A stretch of 5,566 nt of DNA, taken from NCBI GenBank assembly GCA_945869245.1, contig CAMBOY010000208.1, forward strand, positions 1 to 5,566. Direction: 5' to 3'. Numbering within the stretch: the stretch's first letter is position 1; every line of letters begins with the position of its first letter. Source of the stretch: Hydrogenophaga intermedia (GTDB lineage Bacteria > Pseudomonadota > Gammaproteobacteria > Burkholderiales > Burkholderiaceae_C). The position numbers and the translations under genes are program-made. This document shows positions 1-5,386 of the stretch, piece after piece. The notes beneath the pieces were generated by a model. The model searched no databases, was not told the origin of the DNA, and saw only the letters and a program-made list of their open reading frames with translations.

Positions 1-293
1 CCCACCACCCACAAAAAGCCATCGGCTACTGCCATGCCCTCTAGGTCGGCCTCATCCTCGGCAGCACCGGGCAAGTCCAGCAACTCAGCGAGTGGAAAGT
101 CTCGCACAGCACCAAAACGCAACCGTTCGCTGCCCAGTGGGTCAAGCCGACGCAGCCGATCAACGCCACACGCCTCGTCGCCCGCTACCCACAGCCAGTC
201 GCCGGTGAAGGCCGCGCCCGACAGATTCGATTGCACCAACGAGCCGGGGGCAAATTCCAAGCGCACCGCGTTTGCGCTGCGGGTATTGGGCAT
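1..293 (-). CDS. DUF3616-type protein, N-terminal part (runs off left edge)
   Basis: The first 97 codons of a leftward gene are present; the rest lies outside the window. The ATG at 293-291 is preceded by GGAGA (305-301) with a 7-base gap. The same spacing and core occur in front of the binding-protein gene, which supports this start. The frame is open upstream for about 115 more bases, with a GTG about 40 bases upstream, but nothing there looks conserved. The protein begins MPNTRSANAVRLEF. It has a segment around residues 24-50 (LSGAAFTGDWLWVAGDE) and another around residues 80-97 (EDEADLEGMAVADGFLWVV). The acidic run followed by D-x-EG-x-A and LWVVG is how I recognise DUF3616, a family of unknown function with a propeller-like, beta-rich look. 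No signal peptide or membrane segment is visible in this part. It is transcribed divergently from the transporter operon and need not share its function. The reading as a gene is firm; the family name is from memory of the motif. Confidence 0.72.
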   Translation of the reverse strand, partial: MPNTRSANAVRLEFAPGSLVQSNLSGAAFTGDWLWVAGDEACGVDRLRRLDPLGSERLRFGAVRDFPLAELLDLPGAAEDEADLEGMAVADGFLWVV

Positions 294-300
294 GGGGACG

Positions 301-305
301 TCTCC
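301..305 (-). promoter_or_regulatory. Ribosome binding site of the leftward DUF3616-type gene
   Basis: On the minus strand GGAGA lies 7 bases before the ATG at 293. It decides this start over in-frame GTG and TTG codons further upstream, which have no comparable site. Confidence 0.6.
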
Positions 306-426
306 AACAAACAGGCTCAGCCAGCACACAGCTTGGCGACCACCAGAGCCCAAACCGGCCGCCCAAGCGCCCAGTGTGCAACAAAAGCGACCACAGAAAC
401 GCCGGTTTTAACGAAGTGTTTATTAA

Positions 427-455
427 CATAAATCTGTTTTTACCGAACATGTCAA
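427..455 (-). promoter_or_regulatory. Candidate sigma-70-type promoter for the leftward gene
   Basis: Read on the minus strand, positions 455-450 give a perfect TTGACA. Downstream is an AT-rich stretch in which the -10 is not clear-cut. TTTATG at 432-427 has ideal 17-base spacing but only three matches to TATAAT. TATGTT at 430-425 has four matches but 19-base spacing. It would leave a leader of roughly 125 bases before the ATG at 293. The local AT-richness in otherwise GC-rich DNA supports a promoter; the exact -10 is uncertain. Confidence 0.4.
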
Positions 456-486
456 CCCTCGCGAATGGGCTGAAGCGCGCCCGCAA

Positions 487-505
487 GCGCCGCTGGTGGC
501 GGCGC
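487..505. repeat. GC-rich perfect inverted repeat (7-bp arms, 5-base loop)
   Basis: GCGCCGC (487-493) and GCGGCGC (499-505) pair perfectly around TGGTG. No T-run follows on either strand, so it is not an intrinsic terminator. It lies between the two candidate promoters, upstream of both transcription starts, so it may be only a compositional accident. A second small inverted repeat, TGCGC-A-GCGCA, lies at 516-526. Confidence 0.4.
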
Positions 506-544
506 GAGGCCACAATGCGCAGCGCAGGCAAGGGTAATCACTCA

Positions 545-572
545 TCAACGCGATCACATCGTGCAATATAGT
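545..572 (+). promoter_or_regulatory. Candidate promoter of the transporter operon
   Basis: TATAGT at 567-572 matches the -10 consensus in five of six positions. The best -35 at suitable spacing is TCAACG (545-550, 16-base spacer), with only three matches. A weak -35 is common for regulated promoters. Transcription would start near 578-580, giving a leader of about 145 bases. The -10 lies inside the TGCA-N6-TGCA element and abuts the palindrome, so a protein bound there would block RNA polymerase. Confidence 0.4.
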
Positions 573-605
573 GCATGCACTAAGCAACTCATGCATTTCA
601 GTGCT
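562..605. promoter_or_regulatory. TGCA-rich operator-like cluster (BzdR/BoxR-like pattern)
   Basis: TGCA occurs at 562-565, 572-575, 576-579 and 592-595. The first two form TGCA-N6-TGCA (562-575). The middle pair sits in a perfect 14-bp palindrome, TAGTGCATGCACTA (569-582). AGTGC recurs at 570-574 and 600-604, exactly 30 bases apart. The TGCA starts at 562, 572 and 592 are in 10-base register, so they face the same side of the helix. TGCA-N6-TGCA is the operator pattern described for BzdR and BoxR, benzoyl-CoA-responsive repressors of Azoarcus. Other families (MarR, GntR) also bind short palindromes of this kind. The overlap with the -10 suggests repression. The density of repeats is seen directly; the identity of the regulator is inferred. 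Confidence 0.55.
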
Positions 606-712
606 TGAATGCCGATGGTTTAGACCTAAAGCAAGGGTTATTCATGAGATGTGGGTGCAGCCCTCGCTTCTACAGTGGCGAGAGCCGTTTGGCTGACGAT
701 CACACAACCACC

Positions 713-717
713 GGAGA
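713..717 (+). promoter_or_regulatory. Ribosome binding site of the binding-protein gene
   Basis: GGAGA lies 7 bases before the ATG at 725. It places the start there and not at the in-frame TTG at 605, which would add 40 residues and bury the signal peptide. Confidence 0.75.
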
Positions 718-724
718 CACTCCC

Positions 725-1915
725 ATGACCACTTCCCGTCGCGTTCTGCTGCAGCGCGGTGCCGCTATTGTGGGCGCCGCATCCACCGGCCTGCTGCTGC
801 CTCAAATCGCCCGCGCCCAATCCGATAAGGTGCGTGTGGGCTTTATGCTGCCCTACACCGGCGCGTTTGCGCCACTGGGTGTGGCGATTGAAAACGGCTT
901 TCGCATGGCTCTGAATGAACAGGGTGGCAAGCTCGGCGGGCGCGAGGTGGAGTTCTTCAAAGTGGACGACGAATCCAACCCGCCCAAGGGCGTGGAAAAC
1001 GCCACCCGTCTGGTGCAGCGCGACAAGGTCGATGTGCTGGTGGGCACGGTGCACTCGGGTGTGCAGCTGGGCATTCACAAAGTGGCGCGCGACACCGGGG
1101 TGCTCAACCTGATTCCGAACGCGGGCGTGCACATCGCCACCCGTGCACAGTGCGCGCCCAATGTGTTCCGCACCTCGTTCTCGAACTCGCAGCCCACGCT
1201 GGCCCTGGGCAAGGCCATGGTCGACCGGGGCCACAAAAGGGCGGTTTGGATCACCTGGAGCTACGCCGCGGGCGACGAGGCCTTTGAGGGCTTCGAGCAG
1301 AGCTACACCGCTGCCGGTGGCACCATTCTCAAAAAGCTCTCGCTGCCCTTCCCCAACGTCGAATTCCAGGCGCTGCTGGCCGAGATCGCAGCCGCCAAAC
1401 CCGATGCGGTGGCCTGCTTCTTTGCCGGCGGTGGCGCACCGAAGTTCATGCGCGACTTTGCCGCTGCGGGCCTCAACAAAAACATCCAGCTCTACGGCTC
1501 TGGTTTCTTGACCGAAGGCGTGTTGCACGCGGCCGGTGAAGCCGCAGAAGGTGTGATCACCACCCTGCACTACAGCGACTCGCTGGACACCCCGCGCAAC
1601 AAAAAATTCCGCCTGGACTACGCCAAGAACTTCCGCCTGCAGCCCGATGTGTACGCGGTGCAAGGCTACGACACCGCGCAGCTGCTGGTGCAAGGTGCCA
1701 ACGCGGTCAAGGGCGATCTGTCGAACAAGCGGGCGCTCTACGCCGCCATGCAAGGTGCGACCATCGACAGCCCACGCGGGCGCTGGACCATGAGCAAGGC
1801 CAACAACCCGATCCAGGACATCTACCTGCGCCGGGTCGAAAAGGGCGAAAACAAGGTCATTGGTGTGGCCGCCAAAGCGGTGGCCGACCCCGGCACCGGT
1901 TGCCGCATGGGCTGA
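725..1915 (+). CDS. ABC transporter substrate-binding protein (Liv/HAAT type, probable aromatic-acid ligand)
   Basis: This 396-residue protein would be exported to the periplasm, where it captures the ligand and delivers it to the LivH/LivM-type permeases encoded downstream. The start at 725 has a clear GGAGA site and exposes a signal peptide. Residues 4-10 (SRRVLLQ) form a near-consensus twin-arginine motif, followed by a hydrophobic stretch and ARA at 29-31, with cleavage probably before Q32. The mature part begins KVRVGFMLPYTGAFAPLG, the usual opening of the periplasmic-binding-protein type 1 (Peripla_BP_6) fold. Further family landmarks are VLVGTVHSG (104-112), the GDEAFEGFE region (183-191), the hinge-like CFFAGGGAPKFM (231-242) and YGSGFLTEG (257-265). 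Length is normal and I see no break. Several of these stretches resemble binding proteins of aromatic-acid clusters (the Nba-like group) more than LivK/LivJ. That ligand assignment is inference; fold and role are near certain. Confidence 0.92.
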   Translation: MTTSRRVLLQRGAAIVGAASTGLLLPQIARAQSDKVRVGFMLPYTGAFAPLGVAIENGFRMALNEQGGKLGGREVEFFKVDDESNPPKGVENATRLVQRDKVDVLVGTVHSGVQLGIHKVARDTGVLNLIPNAGVHIATRAQCAPNVFRTSFSNSQPTLALGKAMVDRGHKRAVWITWSYAAGDEAFEGFEQSYTAAGGTILKKLSLPFPNVEFQALLAEIAAAKPDAVACFFAGGGAPKFMRDFAAAGLNKNIQLYGSGFLTEGVLHAAGEAAEGVITTLHYSDSLDTPRNKKFRLDYAKNFRLQPDVYAVQGYDTAQLLVQGANAVKGDLSNKRALYAAMQGATIDSPRGRWTMSKANNPIQDIYLRRVEKGENKVIGVAAKAVADPGTGCRMG

Positions 1916-1945
1916 TCGCGCGGCGCGCGCTCGGCTTGTTGTCCC

Positions 1946-1988
1946 CAGCTTTCCCGCACACACGGCCGCGCGCCGTGCGGGAAAGCTG
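1946..1988 (+). other. Strong intercistronic hairpin between binding-protein and permease genes
   Basis: CAGCTTTCCCGCAC (1946-1959) and GTGCGGGAAAGCTG (1975-1988) are perfect 14-bp inverted arms around a 15-base loop. An alternative fold pairs the outer 11 bp, leaves a 4-base bulge (CACA), then pairs CACGGC with GCCGTG around CGCGC. It starts 31 bases after the binding-protein stop and ends 23 bases before the livH-like ATG, leaving that gene's weak ribosome site (about 1997-2002) free. No T-run follows, so it is more likely an mRNA-stabilising or partly attenuating structure than a full terminator. Such structures commonly let a binding protein be made in excess over its permease. A smaller GC stem (CGCGC/GCGCG, 1917-1929) lies just before it. 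Confidence 0.75.
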
Positions 1989-2011
1989 TTGTCTGAACGG
2001 AACCCTTTGTT

Positions 2012-2875
2012 ATGGATGTCGCCAACTTTTTGATCCAGTTGCTCAACAGCGTGCAGTACGGCTTGCTGCTGTTCATGCTGGCGGCTGGCCTCACGCTGAT
2101 CTTCGGCATCATGGGTGTGGTCAACCTCGCGCACGGCAGCTTCTACATGCTGGGCGCTTACTTGGCGTGGTCGCTCTCCAGCCAGTTTGGCAGCCTGGCG
2201 CTGGCCATTGTGGTGGGGGCAGCGCTGGCGGTGGCCTTTGGCTGGCTGCTCGAATGGGCGCTGTTTCGCCACTTCTACCACCGCGACCACCTCGACCAGG
2301 TGCTGCTGACCTTTGGCCTGATCTACATCTTTGAAGAGCTGCGCTCGATCATCTGGGGCGACGACGTGCAGTCGGTCAATGTGCCCGAGATGTTCAACTG
2401 GTCGATCCCGCTGACCGATAACCTGTCGTACCCGGTCTATCGGCTGGTGATGTCGGGTGTGTGCCTGCTGCTGGCGCTGGGTCTGTACCTGCTGATTTCG
2501 AAGACCCGCTTGGGCATGAAGATCCGCGCTGGCGCCTTCAACCGCGACATGGCCGAGGCGCTGGGCGTCAACATCCGGCTGATCCACGGCGTGGTGTTTG
2601 CGCTCGGTGTGGGCCTGGCCACGGTGGCCGGCATGATCGCCGCGCCGGTCTCCAGCGTCTACCCCGGCATGGGCAGCTCGGTGCTGATCATGTGTTTTGT
2701 GGTGGTGGTGATTGGTGGCATTGGCTCGGTGCGCGGCGCCCTGGTGGCCGCCCTGCTGGTGGGCCTGGTCGACACCTTTGGCAAGGTGCTGGTGCCCCAG
2801 CTCGCCGGCATGGCGGTTTATGTGCTGATGGCGCTGGTGCTGCTCTACAAACCCGAAGGACTGTTCAAGCAATGA
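2012..2875 (+). CDS. livH: Branched-chain amino acid-type ABC permease, LivH family
   Basis: This 287-residue inner-membrane protein is one of the two permease subunits forming the channel of the importer. It is strongly hydrophobic, with about eight predicted membrane spans (roughly 10-37, 61-83, 95-112, 143-163, 192-212, 223-237, 241-258 and 263-280). Family signatures are visible: GIMGVVNLAHGSFYMLGAY (32-50), the cytoplasmic coupling region IRAGAFNRDMAEALGVN (171-187), VVVIGGIGSVRGAL (231-244) and the C-terminal LLYKPEGLF (278-286). Length is normal for LivH. The start at 2012 has only a weak site (CGGAA near 1998-2002), which fits lower expression than the binding protein. Its TGA overlaps the ATG of the next gene (ATGA at 2872-2875), so translation is probably coupled. 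The name is by family; the ligand may not be an amino acid. Confidence 0.93.
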   Translation: MDVANFLIQLLNSVQYGLLLFMLAAGLTLIFGIMGVVNLAHGSFYMLGAYLAWSLSSQFGSLALAIVVGAALAVAFGWLLEWALFRHFYHRDHLDQVLLTFGLIYIFEELRSIIWGDDVQSVNVPEMFNWSIPLTDNLSYPVYRLVMSGVCLLLALGLYLLISKTRLGMKIRAGAFNRDMAEALGVNIRLIHGVVFALGVGLATVAGMIAAPVSSVYPGMGSSVLIMCFVVVVIGGIGSVRGALVAALLVGLVDTFGKVLVPQLAGMAVYVLMALVLLYKPEGLFKQ

Positions 2876-3891
2876 GCACTGCAAAAGCCCAACTCGAGAT
2901 ATTGCCCAGCAGCGTGAAATGGCTGCTGGCAGCCGGCGCGGTCGGCCTCGCCGCCTTTCCACTGGTGCCGTCGGACAACGCCGGCTTCTACCTGCAAATG
3001 CTCTCGCAGATGATGATTTTGGCCATCTTTGCCATGAGCCTGGATCTGCTGCAAGGTGTCACCGGCTTGGTGTCGCTGGGTCACGCGGCCTACTTTGGTC
3101 TGGCCGGTTATGCGCTGGCTTTTCTGACCCCGGCCGACACACCGGCCAGCCTGTGGGTCAGCCTGCCGTTGGCGGCGCTGGGCTCGGGCCTGGCCGCGCT
3201 CATCATCGGCTTTTTTGTGGTGCGCACCCACGGCATCTACTTCATCATGGTGACGATGGCGTTTGCGCAGATGGTGTTCTTCATCTTCTTCGACAACCGC
3301 TCGCTGGGCGGCTCGGACGGGCTGTATGTGAACTTCCGCCCCGACGCCTCGGCCATCGGCCTCGACCTGGAGAACAAAACCCACTTTTATTACCTGACGC
3401 TGGCGCTGCTGGTGCTGATTTACCTGGGCCTGCGCCGCCTGTTGTTCTCGCCATTTGGGCGGGCGCTGGCCGGCATCCGGGTCAATGAGCACCGCATGCG
3501 CGCGGTGGGTTACCACACCTTTGGCTACAAGCTCGCCGCCTTCACTCTGGCCGGCACGCTGGCCGGTGTGGCGGGGTATCTGTGGGCGGCGCAGACCGGC
3601 TTTGTGAACCCCGAGCTGATGGGCTTTCACATGAGCGCGCACGCCATCATGATGATCATCCTGGGCGGCATGGGCAACTTCGCCGGCGCCATCGTCGGGG
3701 CCTTCGCCTTTGAATACGTGATGCACTTCTTCAAAGATCTGCCCTATGTGGGCGACTTCCACATTGGCAAACACTGGCAGCTGTGGATGGGCATCTTCAT
3801 TGTGGCGGTGGTGATCTTGGCGCCGCGCGGTCTGCTGGGTCTGCTGGATCGGCGCAAAGCCGCCGCCAAGGCCGAGGGGGAACAGCCATGA
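2872..3891 (+). CDS. livM: Branched-chain amino acid-type ABC permease, LivM family
   Basis: This 339-residue inner-membrane protein is the partner of the LivH-type subunit in the channel. The ATG at 2872 overlaps the previous stop, with GAAGGA at 2855-2860 upstream. A short polar N-terminus (about 1-15) is followed by many hydrophobic segments, roughly 16-33, 39-60, 66-85, 95-116, 121-140, 171-188, 220-240, 255-283 and 303-318. LivM landmarks are GLVSLGHAAYFGLAGY (65-80), GGSDGL (146-151), the coupling region FGRALAGIRVNEHRMRAVGY (195-214) and IILGGMGNFAGAIVGA (262-277). It ends in a charged, Ala/Lys-rich cytoplasmic tail (RRKAAAKAEGEQP). It lacks the extra N-terminal segment of E. coli LivM, as most members do. 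Its stop overlaps the next start (ATGA at 3888-3891). Confidence 0.93.
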   Translation: MSTAKAQLEILPSSVKWLLAAGAVGLAAFPLVPSDNAGFYLQMLSQMMILAIFAMSLDLLQGVTGLVSLGHAAYFGLAGYALAFLTPADTPASLWVSLPLAALGSGLAALIIGFFVVRTHGIYFIMVTMAFAQMVFFIFFDNRSLGGSDGLYVNFRPDASAIGLDLENKTHFYYLTLALLVLIYLGLRRLLFSPFGRALAGIRVNEHRMRAVGYHTFGYKLAAFTLAGTLAGVAGYLWAAQTGFVNPELMGFHMSAHAIMMIILGGMGNFAGAIVGAFAFEYVMHFFKDLPYVGDFHIGKHWQLWMGIFIVAVVILAPRGLLGLLDRRKAAAKAEGEQP

Positions 3892-4667
3892 ACCAGACCC
3901 ATCCGAACCAAGAGCTGCTGCTCGCGGCCCACCACCTGACCAAACGTTTTGGTGGCCTGGCCGCTGTGAACGAGGTGTCGGTCAATTTGTACCGCGACCG
4001 CATCCACGCGGTGATTGGCCCCAACGGCGCCGGCAAGTCGACCCTGACCAACCTGCTCTCGGGCGACTTGGCGCCCACCTCGGGCACCGTCACCTTGAAC
4101 GGTGAGCCCACCGCTGGCCACAGCCCAGAATCCATCTCGCGCCTAGGCCTGGGCCGCAGCTACCAAAAGACCAACATCTTTCTGCCCTTCACCGTGTGGC
4201 AGAACGTGCGGCTGGCCGCACAGTCGCGCGAGCGGCATTCGCCGTTCAACCCGCTGCACTGGTTCACCCGCGCCAGTGGCCTGGCTGCGGTGAACGAGCG
4301 CTGCGAACGCGCCATCGAGTTGGCGGGCTTGGCGCACCGCACCCACAGCGTGGCCGGCACCGTGAGCCACGGCGAACAGCGCCAGCTGGAAATCGCCATG
4401 ACGCTTGCCACCGAGCCCACCGTGTTGCTGCTCGACGAGCCGCTGGCCGGCATGGGCCAGGCCGAGGCCGAGCGCATGGTCGAGCTGCTGCAAAAAATCA
4501 AGAAAGACCACGCCATGATGCTGGTGGAACACGATATGGACGCGGTGTTTGCCCTGGCCGACGAACTGACCGTGATGGTCAACGGCCAGGTCATTGCCAG
4601 CGGCAGCCCACCAGAAGTGCGCGCCAACGCGGCGGTGCAAGCCGCGTATTTGGGTGAGGAGCACTGA
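3888..4667 (+). CDS. livG: ABC transporter ATP-binding protein, LivG family
   Basis: This 259-residue cytoplasmic ATPase would pair with the LivF-type subunit to drive import. The start at 3888 overlaps the livM-like stop and follows GAGGGGG (3874-3880) by 7 bases. All ATPase motifs are intact. Walker A is GPNGAGKST (44-52) and the Q-loop glutamine is Q93 in SYQKTNIF. The signature is VSHGEQRQLEIA (159-170), the SHGEQ form typical of LivG. Walker B is VLLLDEP (179-185) with catalytic E184, and the H-loop is H215 in LVEHDM. The C-terminal LivG extension ends in AYLGEEH, and the length is close to the E. coli protein. Histidine is present here but replaced in the LivF partner, so the two ATP sites are probably unequal. 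Confidence 0.94.
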   Translation: MNQTHPNQELLLAAHHLTKRFGGLAAVNEVSVNLYRDRIHAVIGPNGAGKSTLTNLLSGDLAPTSGTVTLNGEPTAGHSPESISRLGLGRSYQKTNIFLPFTVWQNVRLAAQSRERHSPFNPLHWFTRASGLAAVNERCERAIELAGLAHRTHSVAGTVSHGEQRQLEIAMTLATEPTVLLLDEPLAGMGQAEAERMVELLQKIKKDHAMMLVEHDMDAVFALADELTVMVNGQVIASGSPPEVRANAAVQAAYLGEEH

Positions 4668-4669
4668 GC

Positions 4670-5383
4670 ATGTCCACCCCCATCATTCAAGCCACACAAC
4701 TCCACACCCACTACGGCGCCAGCCACATCCTGCGTGGCATCGACTTCACCGTCGGCCAGGGCCAGACCATCGGCCTCATGGGACGCAACGGCATGGGCAA
4801 GTCCACGCTGCTCAAATCGCTCATGGGCCTGGTCAAGCCCAGCGGCGGCACGGTGCACATCAAGGGCACCAACATGACCGGCGCCGACGCCTTCCGCATC
4901 GCGCAACAGGGCGTGGCCTATGTGCCCGAAGGGCGCGGCATTTTTGGCAACCTCAGCGTCAAAGAAAACCTGCACATGGCCGCACGCGCCGGCACCCGTG
5001 GCCAGCGCGACTGGACCTATGACCGCGTGCTGGAGACCTTTCCGCGCCTGGCCGAACGCCTCAACCACGGCGGCCAGCAGCTCTCGGGCGGCGAGCAGCA
5101 AATGCTCACCATCGGCCGCGCGCTCATGACCAACCCCGATGTGCTGATCCTCGACGAAGCCACCGAAGGCCTGGCCCCGCTGATCGCCAAAGAAATCTGG
5201 CGCATCTGCAGCCTCATCAAAGACAGCGGCATCAGCAGCGTCATCGTCGACAAGAATTGGAAACACGTCACCCAGGTCACCGACCGCAATGTGATCCTGG
5301 TCAAGGGCGAGGTGGTGTTCGAAGGCAGCTCGGCCGAGCTGCTGGGCCGACCTGAAGTGCTGGAGCAGCACCTCGGCGTGTGA
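4670..5383 (+). CDS. livF: ABC transporter ATP-binding protein, LivF family
   Basis: This 237-residue cytoplasmic ATPase is the second nucleotide-binding subunit. The ATG at 4670 is 2 bases after the livG-like stop, and GAGGAG (4656-4661) lies 8 bases upstream inside the end of that gene. Motifs are Walker A GRNGMGKST (38-46) and the LivF-type Q-loop region YVPEGRGIFGNLSV (84-97). The signature is LSGGEQQM (138-145), and Walker B is VLILDEATEGLAP (158-170) with D162 and E163. The switch position, normally H in ABC proteins and usually Q (VEQN) in LivF, reads VDKN (193-196), putting lysine at 195. The end, EVLEQHLGV, is the ordinary LivF terminus. It is the last gene of the operon; no intrinsic terminator follows before the convergent gene begins. 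Confidence 0.93.
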   Translation: MSTPIIQATQLHTHYGASHILRGIDFTVGQGQTIGLMGRNGMGKSTLLKSLMGLVKPSGGTVHIKGTNMTGADAFRIAQQGVAYVPEGRGIFGNLSVKENLHMAARAGTRGQRDWTYDRVLETFPRLAERLNHGGQQLSGGEQQMLTIGRALMTNPDVLILDEATEGLAPLIAKEIWRICSLIKDSGISSVIVDKNWKHVTQVTDRNVILVKGEVVFEGSSAELLGRPEVLEQHLGV

Positions 5384-5386
5384 TCA
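5381..5386. other. TGATCA palindrome forming both convergent stop codons
   Basis: The plus-strand TGA at 5381-5383 ends the livF-like gene. The minus-strand TGA (TCA at 5384-5386) ends the convergent gene. The two stops abut without an intervening base, so any terminator for either transcript must lie within the other gene. Confidence 0.6.

Larger units (their letters stand above)
294..724. promoter_or_regulatory. Divergent intergenic control region
   Basis: About 430 bases separate two genes that start in opposite directions. I find no convincing coding frame: the open frames on both strands have compositions typical of high-GC shadow frames. The stretch contains an AT-rich segment (about 411-447) carrying a candidate leftward promoter and a GC-rich inverted repeat (487-505). 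A TGCA-rich operator-like cluster (562-605) overlaps a rightward -10. The leader of about 145 bases before the binding-protein gene has two weak inverted repeats: TTTAG/CTAAA at 619-630, and CTCGC/GCGAG at 663-667 and 678-682. I see no tRNA, riboswitch or IS end here. Confidence 0.7.

Noticed and set aside
34..411. A 125-codon plus-strand open frame
   Set aside because: It is Ser/Arg/Pro-rich and antisense to the better supported leftward gene; it shows no domain.
160..531. A 123-codon minus-strand open frame overlapping the left gene's start
   Set aside because: It is out of frame with the DUF3616-type reading and Arg/Gly-rich. It would run across the candidate promoter and has no convincing ribosome site.
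605..724. An N-terminal extension of the binding protein from a TTG at 605
   Set aside because: It would bury the signal peptide, and the ATG at 725 has a well-spaced GGAGA site. The extra 40 residues look non-coding.
638..2962. A 774-codon open frame on the minus strand
   Set aside because: It lies antisense to the binding-protein and livH-like genes. Its His/Gln/Arg-rich translation is typical of a shadow frame in GC-rich DNA, and the sense genes are unambiguous.
2845..3774. A 309-codon open frame on the minus strand
   Set aside because: It is antisense to the livM-like gene and rich in His, Gln and Arg without any recognisable domain.
4160..5371. A 403-codon open frame on the minus strand
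   Set aside because: It is antisense to the two ATPase genes, which have complete motifs; its composition is that of a shadow frame.
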